64,000 nt of DNA from Mesorhizobium sp. WSM4313. Its GTDB lineage: Bacteria; Pseudomonadota; Alphaproteobacteria; Rhizobiales; Rhizobiaceae. Positions 1 to 7,705 of this stretch are shown here, in pieces. The stretch covers positions 1-64,000 of the forward strand of contig NZ_NSFT01000019.1 of the NCBI RefSeq assembly GCF_002294725.1, written 5' to 3'. The translations under genes were made by a program, and so were the position numbers. The notes beneath the pieces are model-generated. The model did not search any database. It was not told where the DNA came from and was given only the letters and a program-made list of their open reading frames with translations. The number at the start of each line of letters is the position of its first letter. The stretch's first letter is position 1.

Positions 1-72
1 ACGCAGCGGTGTGAGACGGGCATTCTTGTGGATGTTCATTCGGACCCTCCGATGGATGCTGAAGCGTGGTAA

Positions 73-477
73 CTCCAGTCTCCTCGGTCCGGTCCGAATG
101 GACAACCTCTCGAAAGCTCACACCTAGAACTCCTCTTGAAAGCGTATCTAGCTTCAAAGGGCGTGTCGAAACGCGGTCTCCGGCTCGGCTTCGGTCACAA
201 GATCGAGGACATTTACGAAGCCGCAGTGGCCCTAGGAATGCCGCCGATTGGGAACGTGAAGATGATTGCCAACAACCTTGACCTGATGAATTCTCAGCAA
301 GATTTTAGGTACCCGTCGGGGTACAAGCTGAATGTCCCGCCGCCGAGCTTCTGCCGAGAAACGTATAACGCTCTCCACACAGCGATCGAGCCGAGGATCC
401 CCACCGAGGTACTGAAAGCCAACCTCAAATTTCATTGGGATTTTCGGGGGAAGACTGTCATTTGGAAGGACGAATAG
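73..477 (+). pseudogene. HEPN-like protein, 5' end broken
   Basis: The open frame runs from just after an in-frame stop at 70-72 to a stop at 475-477. Around 115-240 the translation reads HLELLLKAYL, then RLGFGH (an R-x4-H pattern), then a helix ending in EAAVALGM. This layout resembles small HEPN-fold proteins. The resemblance starts upstream of the first usable start (TTG at 136), so the 5' part has probably been lost or shifted, or lies beyond the stop at 70. The C-terminal half has no recognisable motif. No partner gene is adjacent. The family call is inferred from the pattern only. Confidence 0.4.
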
Positions 478-616
478 CCCGAGGATGATCTTCCCCATCT
501 ACGTTGGCGTTCTTATGGCGCTGCTGTCAGCATCCGCCATTGGCGGTGGCGGCAAGGCGATCTTGTTGGGATGGCCGCCTCGCTGACAATGGCCGGGATG
601 GGCACTCGCCGGCTGG

Positions 617-828
617 CTAGGTTCTTAGCAGGCCATAGCCGGCTGTCTGGTGGAGATCGTCTTTCAGGGCTTTGATCGTCTGTGAAAGGTCGCGAACCTT
701 GTCCATCAGCGTCTGAATGGTCGCCCCGATGGGCTGGATCTTAACGCCTCAATCGTCGCGAGAAGCTCAAGGTAGACGTGGTTCAATTGAACTTTCTCCC
801 TTCGAGAGCTCTCAATGGTGATCGACAT
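617..828 (-). pseudogene. Small coiled-coil protein with a one-base frameshift
   Basis: An ATG at 828 opens a minus-strand frame beginning MSITIESSRR that continues to about residue 29. An adjacent frame then carries on with a charged helix (TLMDKVRDLSQTIKALKDDL) to a stop at 617-619. Restoring one base in the short A run at the junction (plus-strand CTTAAC near 739-744) would give one 70-residue protein. The second half is a clear heptad-type helix. No family is recognised. The flanks 478-616 and 829-1034 show nothing I can support as a gene. Confidence 0.4.
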
Positions 829-1034
829 GTGCGACCAGGCTCGATCAATTGCCTGTTCGCTTATCCTTCATCGACAAGCGGACGCGTGCCGCCACCTCCC
901 TTCCGTCACGCGAAGGACCCAGCCGGCGAGACCAGACGGCGTGCGTGGCGCAATCTTCTATGTGACGAGCGGCGAGATCGCGTGTGTCCCGCCGTGATGG
1001 GATCATCTATTCGTCGAGCGCGGCGCTGGCGCCA

Positions 1035-1697
1035 TCATCGTCGATATCTGCAAACCCTGGGATGATCCAGCAGCTTCTCCTTCGACAGCAGCCCGGCGTC
1101 CTCGAGCGCCTCGAAATCCGGCAGCTGGCGCAGCGTGTCGAGCCCGAACTGCGACAGAAAAGTTTTGGTCGTCACATAGGTGTAGGGCGCGCCCGGCTGC
1201 GGGCTGCGCGGCCCCGAGGCGACCAGCTGCTCAGCGCGCAGCACGCCGATCAGGTCACGTGACACCTCCTTGCCGAAAAAGCTCGACAGCTCGCCACGGG
1301 TGATCGGCTGGAAATAGGCAATGCACATCAAGACAAGCGCCTCCGCCTGCGACAGTTCTTTTGCTCCCTCGCCCGCTGCCGTGCCGAAGGCTGCGTGAAT
1401 GGCGTCGCCAAAAACCTTTTTGGTCCGGTGCTGCCAGCCGCCGGCGACCGCGACCAGCTCGTAAGGGCGGCCGGCGAGTTCGGCGCGAATGTCGTCGATG
1501 ATCAGCTCGATATTGCAGTTTTTTCCCACCACCCGCGCGAGGACACTACGTGTCACCGGTTCATTTGCCGCAAAGATCACCGCTTCGACGCGGGCCATCC
1601 ATTCGCACCAGCGCAGCTCCGGCGGCAGATGTTCCAGTTCGGTGTCGAGCAGCGCCGGCTGATCGTTTGGCTTGCGGCGGGCGGACGCTTCGCTCAT
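1035..1697 (-). CDS. scpB: ScpB-like segregation and condensation protein (accessory copy)
   Basis: This 220-residue protein matches the ScpB winged-helix layout. It has an N-terminal EAVIFAANEPV segment, a central LSQAEALVLMCIAYFQPITRGEL block (the family's 'AaLE.LAiIAYrQPItR' signature), and near the C-terminus TTKTFLSQFGL followed by LP. ScpB normally works as a dimer with ScpA and SMC in chromosome condensation and segregation. No scpA or smc gene lies nearby. The start is 2 nt from the stop of the upstream DUF1403 gene, so the two are almost certainly one transcript. The accessory setting suggests a paralogue rather than the housekeeping gene. Confidence 0.85.
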   Translation of the reverse strand: MSEASARRKPNDQPALLDTELEHLPPELRWCEWMARVEAVIFAANEPVTRSVLARVVGKNCNIELIIDDIRAELAGRPYELVAVAGGWQHRTKKVFGDAIHAAFGTAAGEGAKELSQAEALVLMCIAYFQPITRGELSSFFGKEVSRDLIGVLRAEQLVASGPRSPQPGAPYTYVTTKTFLSQFGLDTLRQLPDFEALEDAGLLSKEKLLDHPRVCRYRR

Positions 1698-1699
1698 CG

Positions 1700-2656
1700 C
1701 TACAGCCCGAACAGCCGGAATGTGGGGCGGCCGGAGAGCTCGCGCACGACCTCCAGTTGCTGCAGCCGTTCGAACAGCCGTCGCGATGCAAAGCGCGACA
1801 GATTGTCCGTCGTCAGCGATCCGGACACGGCGTCTTCACTGAGCAGCAGAAAGATTACGTCGCCGGCGCCTTTGGCGCGCAGTTTCGGCGCCACCGCCAG
1901 GAGTTTTTCGGCCCGGCGCGACAGCTCGGCGGCCAACCGACAAGCGTCCGCGGCGGCCGCGACGAGCGCGATGCAAACCGCCCGCTCAAAATTCTTGTCC
2001 CCGGGCCGGATGCGCCGGCCACCGCCGGCCTCGGTGCGGAAAGATGGTCCAAAACCCTGCGCCATTAGGAGCGGCAGGGGCTGCGGCCAGCCCAGGCGTT
2101 GCGCCAGTACCAGGTCGGCGAGCCACCAGCCAAAGACTTCGGCATCGGGACGCATGGCGACGACCTCAGCGGCGATCGCCGCGGCGTCGAATGGCGCCGA
2201 CCGCTGGGATACCCCGAGTTTTTCGATCTGCGTGCAAAGGTCGGCGAGCGCGGCGCCGTCCCAATGGAGGCCAAGCTGGTCGAGTATCTTCCCGAGCCGG
2301 CCGGGCGTAGCGGCGGGCGGCTGCCTGGCCAACTGCCGCCAGGCGCCAAAGACGGCGCCTGCGGGACCGGGGTCAGCACGTAGGGGACGCAAATGCCAGG
2401 CATCGCGCAAGGCGGCCGCATCCTCGGCGCGGCCGGCGAGCCGCATGCTGGAGGCGGCGCAGCGAACCGCCAGCCGCTGCCGCCAAGCGCCGGCCCAGGC
2501 TGCCTGCGCGCGGGCGAGCGTGTCGAGGGCACCCAGGGCGGCGCCGGCCCGGAAGGCGGCGTCGCCGTCACTCGGCGCGCCGGCGCTTGTGATCGCCCAC
2601 GCGGGAACGGAGGGCGGCGCAGAGGAGCTGGCGGTCGCGGGATCGAGGCGAATCAT
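1700..2656 (-). CDS. DUF1403 family protein
   Basis: The protein has about 318 residues if started at the ATG at 2656 (MIRLDP); an in-frame ATG at 2707 adds 17 basic residues. It is Ala-rich and helical, and ends with a region (DVIFLLLSEDAVSGSL, then SRRLFERLQQLEVVRELSG) that reads like a winged-helix or replication-type module. I recognise it as DUF1403, a rhizobial family of unknown function that I recall beside scpB-like genes on plasmids and islands. It is the upstream member of a two-gene unit with scpB, 2 nt apart. No clear ribosome-binding site decides the start. Confidence 0.7.
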   Translation of the reverse strand: MIRLDPATASSSAPPSVPAWAITSAGAPSDGDAAFRAGAALGALDTLARAQAAWAGAWRQRLAVRCAASSMRLAGRAEDAAALRDAWHLRPLRADPGPAGAVFGAWRQLARQPPAATPGRLGKILDQLGLHWDGAALADLCTQIEKLGVSQRSAPFDAAAIAAEVVAMRPDAEVFGWWLADLVLAQRLGWPQPLPLLMAQGFGPSFRTEAGGGRRIRPGDKNFERAVCIALVAAAADACRLAAELSRRAEKLLAVAPKLRAKGAGDVIFLLLSEDAVSGSLTTDNLSRFASRRLFERLQQLEVVRELSGRPTFRLFGL

Positions 2657-2907
2657 AATTTGGAGAGTAAAGTGCCGGTGCGCTTTTCGCCATGATTTTC
2701 GTGCCAAAACGCACAGCCTGTCGGATCAGCACAACGACTGATAGTGTTGCATTATCAATCTCTTCACGAGTTCGTCCCTGCTAAGCCATTTGGCCAACAA
2801 GTAAGTCTCGACAGGGCACCTTTTTGCGCAGCCGGACGAAACTCCGTTCGGAAATGTGCCGGCTCGCGGCGTAGGAGCCTGCTCAGGTTCAGATGTCATG
2901 AAGGCAT

Positions 2908-3110
2908 CTAACGCCCGATCTGCCGCGCAACTTCGGTCCCATATTCATTGCCGACGGGGTATCTGAGGGCGACGTTTTTTGCGGGTTTTTCCTGGTCGGC
3001 TTTGGAGGTGATGCTGGCGCCGATTGTCACAGGCTACTTCACTATCTGTTCCTTGACCGATGAGATCTTTTGCGCTGCGGCGCTCCCGTCTTTGCTGTGG
3101 GTCACCTTCT
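2908..3110 (-). pseudogene. Fragmentary coding remnant, possibly a 40-residue ORF
   Basis: Reading the minus strand, one frame gives a protein-like sequence (GLGQKVTHSKDGSAAAQKIS and onward) interrupted by one TAG. It then continues from a GTG at 3030 (TIGASITSKADQEKPAKN) to end in EYGTEVARQIGR and a stop at 2908-2910. Either the part from 3030 is a 40-residue gene or the whole is the decayed 3' end of a longer gene. No family is recognised. The stretch 2657-2907 upstream of the DUF1403 gene shows nothing else. Confidence 0.25.
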
Positions 3111-3302
3111 GACCCAAGCCCCAACGTACACACGCGGGAGTGTCCTACAAGCCATCGGTTTCGACAGATCGGATGGATTGGGCAGGCGAGCCCAAAAGCT
3201 GCGAGCTTAGAGCGGTTATAAATCGTAGTTGTAGCTGTGTAACAAACTGTGTAACAAAAAGCGCGAAAAGACTAGTATTTTCAGTATCATAGAGGTGAAA
3301 GG

Positions 3303-3322
3303 GAATCCCTCCCTCTCCGCCA
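3303..3322 (+). other. tRNA-Ser 3'-end fragment, probable attachment site
   Basis: The bases GAATCCCTCCCTCTCCGCCA match the 3' T-arm half plus acceptor strand of a typical bacterial tRNA-Ser, including the terminal CCA. The upstream bases contain no matching 5' acceptor or anticodon arm, so this is not a complete tRNA. Such fragments usually mark the end of an element that integrated into a tRNA gene. A short stem-loop (CCTGC...GCAGG) follows at about 3325-3351. The complete tRNA and an integrase would lie outside this window. Confidence 0.55.
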
Positions 3323-3386
3323 TCCTGCTTCGCGCTGCGCGCTTCGCAGGACAGGTCTGGCGAATTTCTTTTCCGCGCGAAACAGG

Positions 3387-3606
3387 ATGCCCTCCCCGGC
3401 ACTCGCTGAGCCCCTTACAAACCTATCGCACCTGGTCAGAAGCGGTGGAAACCTCGGCGCTCATTTTGATTCGGAGCGCGAGCCAAACGAAGCGCTGGCG
3501 AGGCAGATGGTCGAGCTCGTCGACAAACCTTTTCGCTTACCTTTATGTGCCGCCACAAAAGATTAAAGACCTCGAAACAGAACTGCTCAAAATCGATTTT
3601 CCGTAG
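3387..3606 (+). pseudogene. DUF4145-like protein remnant, frameshifted
   Basis: From an ATG at 3387 one frame reads SGGNLGAHFDSE, then EALARQMVELVD, before ending at 3566. The neighbouring frame continues FAYLYVPPQKIKDLETELL to a stop at 3604-3606. Removing one A from the AAA run near 3527-3530 joins them as ...VELVDNLFAYLYVPPQKI. The pattern 'GN..AH....E', a helix, then 'YLYVPP' is how DUF4145 domains end; I recall that family in the HEPN clan. The fragment covers only the C-terminal part of such a domain. Confidence 0.45.
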
Positions 3607-3707
3607 ACCACCGGTGAGCGCTGAAATCGCCAAGCCCTCCCGTCAGGGGAGGCCCGCTTGCGCACCTGCAACTGTTGCGCGATGCTCACCGCAAAGAGGG
3701 GGAGGCT

Positions 3708-3989
3708 ATGACCAAGGTACAGATTCAGAGCCAGCAGGAGTTTACTTACGAAGGCCGGGTTGGCGCGTTCCTATTCGTCTGCGGGCCGATTGCCGGCGGG
3801 CTTGGATACGCTTGGCTAATGAATGAATTTTCAAGCGGATATCCTCAGATCAGCGGCCCATTGCTCGTCCAAGCGGCCGGTGGGATCGCGTTCTTATTGG
3901 GTTGTGTCATGATGTTGGTCGGTCGGACCTATCGACATGACGTGACCGTTCAAAGTGGAGATCATCCAACGAGGCTCGGCGATCGATGA
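3708..3989 (+). CDS. Small two-helix membrane protein
   Basis: The 93-residue protein starts at an ATG preceded by a strong GGGGGAGG ribosome-binding site. Two hydrophobic segments at about residues 17-37 (VGAFLFVCGPIAGGLGYAWL) and 50-70 (LLVQAAGGIAFLLGCVMML) predict two membrane helices with a short loop and charged ends. No family is recognised. Its stop overlaps the ATG of the next gene (ATGA at 3986-3989), so the two were translationally coupled. Confidence 0.6.
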   Translation: MTKVQIQSQQEFTYEGRVGAFLFVCGPIAGGLGYAWLMNEFSSGYPQISGPLLVQAAGGIAFLLGCVMMLVGRTYRHDVTVQSGDHPTRLGDR

Positions 3990-4440
3990 TGGCGAATGTA
4001 CCCGCGACGCTGACCGGCTTTCAACACCTCGACACATTCCACCGAACGCCCGTTGGAGATTACATTCTCGCGAAGGACGGGATTTCCCTTCCGAAAGAGG
4101 AGGGTATCTACCCCTTATAACCGGTGAAAATGTCCGCTATGTCGGATCTGCAAATCGAGTTCGGCGTCGGCTGAAATCCTATTTGCTTCGGCAAAAGAAG
4201 GGTACGAGCACGCGGCCAGTCCATAAACATCTGCAACAGGAATTGGCCAGGCGAGATGTCGATGTCTACGTTCGGACATTCGTCGAACGAATAGTTGAAC
4301 ACGGCGGAGCACCGGTGGATTTGGTGTTGGGTGTGGAAAGCGGTCTCATAGCTACCCTTAATCCACTCTGGAATCGGCGTGGCAAGAAAGGCGGGATAAT
4401 TCTCGAAACGCCATCGCCGGATCTTGAGAAGCGCCCCTGA
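3986..4440 (+). pseudogene. GIY-YIG nuclease, frameshifted
   Basis: Translation from the ATG at 3986/3989 begins MANVPATLTGFQHLDTF and reaches EEGIYPL before a TAA at 4118-4120. The next frame resumes ITGENVRYVGSANRVRRRLK and ends with ESGLIATLNPLWNRRGKKGG at 4440. Adding one C to the CCCC run at 4111-4114 joins these into a protein of about 150 residues. It would then carry GIY, nine residues, YVG, the conserved Arg cluster and the catalytic Glu with a 'P-WN' tail: a GIY-YIG single-domain nuclease. It overlaps the preceding membrane-protein gene by ATGA. As it stands it makes only a truncated peptide. Confidence 0.65.
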
Positions 4441-4475
4441 GCCTCGCCCCGCTCTACATCGCCGCGATCGGCGCC

Positions 4476-4622
4476 GTGAATTTCGCCAGTGCGGTCTGGC
4501 GCTCCCGGCAGCGTGACATGATCGGCAAAGCCGCTGGTCTGCTGATGATGGCGCGATCACGGATGCGCGTTGCACATAGCGCGTTAGATCGGGCCAGAGG
4601 AGCCGGCGAATTGATAAGATGA
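4476..4622 (+). CDS. Short ORF or gene fragment, unknown
   Basis: A GTG at 4476 opens a 48-residue frame (MNFASAVWRSRQRDMIGKAA and onward) ending just before the next gene. The same frame is open upstream to about 4431 with a hydrophobic LAPLYIAAIGAV stretch, so it may be the tail of a longer, broken membrane protein. No family is recognised, and the call rests on protein-like composition only. Confidence 0.2.
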   Translation: MNFASAVWRSRQRDMIGKAAGLLMMARSRMRVAHSALDRARGAGELIR

Positions 4623-4629
4623 ACTTGTC

Positions 4630-5865
4630 ATGAGTGCGGGTGGAGACGGAGTGATAGATACTACGCCGCTGGTTGAGGTCGCTCGGCCAGCGGGTGAGAA
4701 TCTGCAATTTATACCCCGCCGTTTCCAGGCTGGTGGTCGGCTTCAGATTGCTGACAGCGTAGGCATCCAAAACACATTCATTTCGACTTGTGTGCTTTGC
4801 GGTGGGGTCATCGTGGGGGAAGAGGCGACGTTGGAGCATCCACTTCCGCAATGGCTCCACAAATATGCTGGCGACATGGGCGATAGGAAAGCTTCCGCCT
4901 TCAGAGTATCTGAGACAATTCAGCCGACTTGGCGTCAGCTTTCCTTAAGCTCCCATAAGGAATGCAACAGGTTGTTTGCACGGAAACTCGAAGACCCGTC
5001 GATCACGGCTATCAAAGCCATGGTTGAAGGCAGGAGACTGACGTGGACACAGCTTGATGCGGCCTTCGATTGGCTGGACAAGATAAAATCCGCTTCTGCA
5101 CATATGGCGATCGCGTTGCGTAGTCACAATCTTCGACTCGGCTATGAGGATATATCGTTCCCCAACAAACGCGTGGGAGCATTTGATCGCTTAGCGTTAA
5201 TTTACCGCCTCTCGGAAGGGACGCCTCCGCTTGATCTGTGGGACTGTCTTAATGATGGATTTTTGACAACGCCGACGGCAATCACGCTCCGAGTGAAAGA
5301 CCTGGTTATTGTATATGCCAGCAATAACTACTTGCTGTCAGCAGCTTTCGGTCTCGGGAGCTACTTGATGCAGAACAATTCGGCCACCTACATTCCCGGT
5401 ACGGGAACCTTCGCCCCGGGCTTTGGAACTCGTTTTTGTCGCATCCCTCCTGCCAAGATTCTGGCCCAGCCGATGCGCCGGCAACATCAAAAGGAAGGTT
5501 TGCTAGATAATAACCCTGCTCTTCAGGAAAATGGCGATGGCAGGGTTTACGAGCTAGTTGGAAGCAGGTGGACTAGGGTAAGAGGTTGCGACTTCTCAGC
5601 TCTTCCAAGACTCAATAGTCGGCTTGGATACGCATTGGCTGCCCTCGAAACTGTCGAGTGGATCATCCTTTCTAAAGAGCAAGACTATGGCCGATATGGG
5701 ACGCCGGAAAGTTTCTTCTTAAAGAGCCTTCCTGTGCTGCAGAACGAAAAACGAGGCCTAATAGAGTTAGTTTCCACCCTGCGAGGAGGCTTGACCATGC
5801 CTGAGAGCGACCGAATTACAGATCTCACGTTCAATCCCGGAGGAAGAGACGCCCCGAGAGCTTAA
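4630..5865 (+). CDS. HNH-endonuclease-like protein
   Basis: The frame encodes up to 411 residues. A cluster at about residues 54-105 reads CVLCGG, then EHPLPQWL, then HKECN. This CxxC ... EHxxPxWL ... CN arrangement is typical of HNH-type zinc-finger nuclease folds. The rest has no motif I recognise. The first 50 residues look unlike coding sequence, and no good ribosome-binding site precedes the ATG at 4630, so the true start may be later. Its neighbours are other small or broken accessory genes. Nuclease activity is inferred from the motif alone. Confidence 0.5.
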   Translation: MSAGGDGVIDTTPLVEVARPAGENLQFIPRRFQAGGRLQIADSVGIQNTFISTCVLCGGVIVGEEATLEHPLPQWLHKYAGDMGDRKASAFRVSETIQPTWRQLSLSSHKECNRLFARKLEDPSITAIKAMVEGRRLTWTQLDAAFDWLDKIKSASAHMAIALRSHNLRLGYEDISFPNKRVGAFDRLALIYRLSEGTPPLDLWDCLNDGFLTTPTAITLRVKDLVIVYASNNYLLSAAFGLGSYLMQNNSATYIPGTGTFAPGFGTRFCRIPPAKILAQPMRRQHQKEGLLDNNPALQENGDGRVYELVGSRWTRVRGCDFSALPRLNSRLGYALAALETVEWIILSKEQDYGRYGTPESFFLKSLPVLQNEKRGLIELVSTLRGGLTMPESDRITDLTFNPGGRDAPRA

Positions 5866-6025
5866 GGCTGCCAAATTGCGCTCCGGCAGCGACGACTTGC
5901 CTCAATGGTCTAAGCGCCCTTGCGTCGATCGCTCTCTGGCGGGCTTCCCTAGCCAGCGGCGTGCATTCACATGGATTGCTGCAAGCCCCTTCATGTCTCA
6001 TGCTCCAACTAGCAGGAGGGGGCTC

Positions 6026-6723
6026 ATGGGGCCTGATTACAGCGGACGATTTGCGTTCCTCGGTTTTGCCCTGCCACTCGTCGTTATCATGATGGTTATG
6101 TTATTTGGTTGGAAGGGCGACCCGACCACCGATTGGCTGGAAAGATGGTCAACGCTAATTGCCGGGTTGGCGGCTGTCCTGGCTGCAGTGATAACCGTTT
6201 ATCAAATGCGGCAGACTGACGAAGCGCAACAATTGCGTGCTCAAGAGGCAGAGGAACGACAAGAGGATCGTCATCGGCAGCTCGTTCGTCTGACACTGCG
6301 TGGCGATCAACTCAGAGCGGAACGCGCGACGTTTCCCACCGCGTTGGACATCCGAATATGGATTGCGGATTTCGATCGGTTCAGGCTTCCGTTCGGTGAA
6401 GCCATAGGGGAACTTGAAAAGGATGACAGCGCCAGAGTCGCCGAACTCGCATTCGCTCTGAACAACATCCCAAGAGGCGGGCGCTAGCCGAAGCGACCGA
6501 TCTTTTTGGCCACCAGCTTTTCTTCATTTACGAAGACCTTGTTGCCCGGATTGACTCCGTAGCTTTGGAAATCGAAGGGTCGGCTGGCGGTCGTCTGAAC
6601 CTTGGCGTCATGGTTTCGGACCGTGAACTTGCACGTAAGCTGATGATGGATCTTCAGCGAGCCGGACCGCACCTGGAGGAATTGGCTACACGGCTAATTG
6701 AGCTTGACCAAGCTTATCGATGA
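6026..6723 (+). pseudogene. Membrane-anchored coiled-coil protein, frameshifted
   Basis: An ATG at 6026 with a strong AGGAGGGGG ribosome-binding site starts MGPDYSGRFAF. Two hydrophobic helices follow (about residues 10-30 and 43-60), then a charged coiled coil (TDEAQQLRAQEAEERQEDR). The frame stops at 6485-6487, but the adjacent frame continues without a break as ALAEATDLFGHQLFFIYEDL to a TGA at 6721-6723. One added G in the GGG run at 6479-6481 restores a protein of about 232 residues. The domain order suggests an inner-membrane protein with a long cytoplasmic helical tail. No function is recognised. Confidence 0.55.
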
Positions 6724-7073
6724 GACGACCCTTCTTTGGACAAAAAATGAAAGCCCGCGGCTCCGAAGATACGCGGGCCAAATGGGGCGAGCCGCTTTAT
6801 ACTCCTGGGCATCATTGCCGGCAGACGGCCCGCTTTTCGAAAAACATCGTTCTCATGTGTCGCAAGGTCGGCAAGCGGGGGATTCACAGATTCGCGGTTT
6901 CGATCTATGATTCAGTGACGGAACAGGCATTTGACGACATTGCCGCAGCCTTACGAGCCTCGCCAGTGCGGTTTCCCGACTCGCTATGGCCGCTTTGGCG
7001 CCTGGCTGAAAGCCTCTGCACGGGCCTCGCAATCGGCGTTGGCTTTGCGATGGTCCACGCCTTCGCAGGCTAG
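6720..7073 (+). CDS. Hypothetical protein, doubtful
   Basis: A 117-residue frame starts at an ATG whose last two bases overlap the TGA of the preceding broken gene (ATGA at 6720-6723). The N-terminal half is of poor protein character. The C-terminal half (SVTEQAFDDIAAALRA, then LAIGVGFAMVHAFAG) could be a soluble helix plus a membrane segment. A hairpin that looks like a minus-strand terminator lies inside its 5' part, which argues against expression of the whole frame. It may be a fragment. Confidence 0.25.
   Translation: MRRPFFGQKMKARGSEDTRAKWGEPLYTPGHHCRQTARFSKNIVLMCRKVGKRGIHRFAVSIYDSVTEQAFDDIAAALRASPVRFPDSLWPLWRLAESLCTGLAIGVGFAMVHAFAG
6741..6778 (-). terminator. Rho-independent terminator-like hairpin, minus strand
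   Basis: GCCCGCG at 6753-6759 pairs with CGCGGGC at 6772-6778 across a 12-nt loop. On the minus strand the stem is followed by a T-rich run (TTTCATTTTTTG). It would terminate a minus-strand transcript; the nearest minus-strand gene is the small membrane protein at 7070-7261. Confidence 0.5.
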
Positions 7074-7261
7074 AAGGCGACCCAAAACACCAAAGCCAAG
7101 ACCATGGCTGCGGCGACGATACTTATCAGTAAATCGATCGCAGGTATCGCAGAGCCCAAGCGGCGGCCTTTTGGAGCGGATGCATCGTAACTTCGACCGG
7201 CCTCTCCGAAGCGATCTGCGTTCGGGTATATCTTCTGCGGATTTCGTCTCGGCTTGAGCAT
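7070..7261 (-). CDS. Small membrane protein
   Basis: A 63-residue protein with a basic N-terminal half (MLKPRRNPQKIYPNADRFGE) and a C-terminal hydrophobic helix (IDLLISIVAAAMVLALVFW) ending almost at the stop. This is the layout of a tail-anchored single-helix protein. No family is recognised. It is convergent with the doubtful ORF ending at 7073, and the hairpin at 6741-6778 could be its terminator. Confidence 0.4.
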   Translation of the reverse strand: MLKPRRNPQKIYPNADRFGEAGRSYDASAPKGRRLGSAIPAIDLLISIVAAAMVLALVFWVAF

Positions 7262-7428
7262 GCTCGATCCCTCTTTTGATAAGCTATATTAGCGTCTGCT
7301 TGCGCTCAAGCGCCGCCAGAAGCATACTGCTTGCGGGAGTGAGGGGTGTGGGCAAGCGTCAGCAGTATCGAGGGGCAGATCAGGCGAGCCGGTGGCGCAA
7401 TCGCGCCAGACGGCCTTTTCTTGTTCCT

Positions 7429-7702
7429 ATGCGCCTTGTTGTCGTGACAGTCGCCGCTGCTTCCACCTTCGCAACGCAATTCGTCATGTCGCACAGCCTG
7501 TTGGGCGCGGTGGCGCCTTCACGCCCAGGGTGCCCGGCTGCGTGATTAAGGGCAACATCTCCATGAACACGGGCGAACACATCTATCATCTGCCCGGCCA
7601 GAAATATTACAGCTCGACAGTGATTAACCCGAGCAAGGGCGAAAGGTGGTTTTGCAGCTAGGCAGAAGGCAGGCGGCCGGCTGGCGAAGATCGAAGGTAT
7701 AG
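7429..7702 (+). pseudogene. Thermonuclease/ExoI-type tail-domain protein, decayed
   Basis: The pieces read in order MRLVVVTVAAASTFATQFVM (N-terminal membrane or signal helix), then in the next frame CVIKGNISMNTGEHIYHLPG and INPSKGERWFCS, then a TAG, then in a third frame AGWRRSKV and a stop at 7700-7702. The block 'CxIKGNIS..TGE.IYH.PGQ...ERWFCSEAEA.AAGWRR' is the familiar C-terminal domain of rhizobial thermonuclease/ExoI-like proteins, which also exists as a short stand-alone membrane-anchored form. Two single-G losses (about 7526-7530 and 7670-7674) and one Glu-to-stop change separate this copy from an intact gene of about 90 codons. Confidence 0.6.
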
Positions 7703-7705
7703 GCA

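Noticed and set aside
3230..3322. Complete tRNA-Ser gene
   Set aside because: There is no 5' acceptor strand, D arm or anticodon arm before the 20-bp 3' match.
4109..4120. Programmed -1 frameshift in the GIY-YIG gene
   Set aside because: The site is C CCC TTA, not an X XXY YYZ heptamer, and other nearby genes are broken in the same way, so a lost base is simpler.
4108..4860. 250-codon minus-strand frame over the GIY-YIG relic
   Set aside because: It has no recognisable domain, and the plus strand carries clear GIY-YIG and HNH-like motifs.
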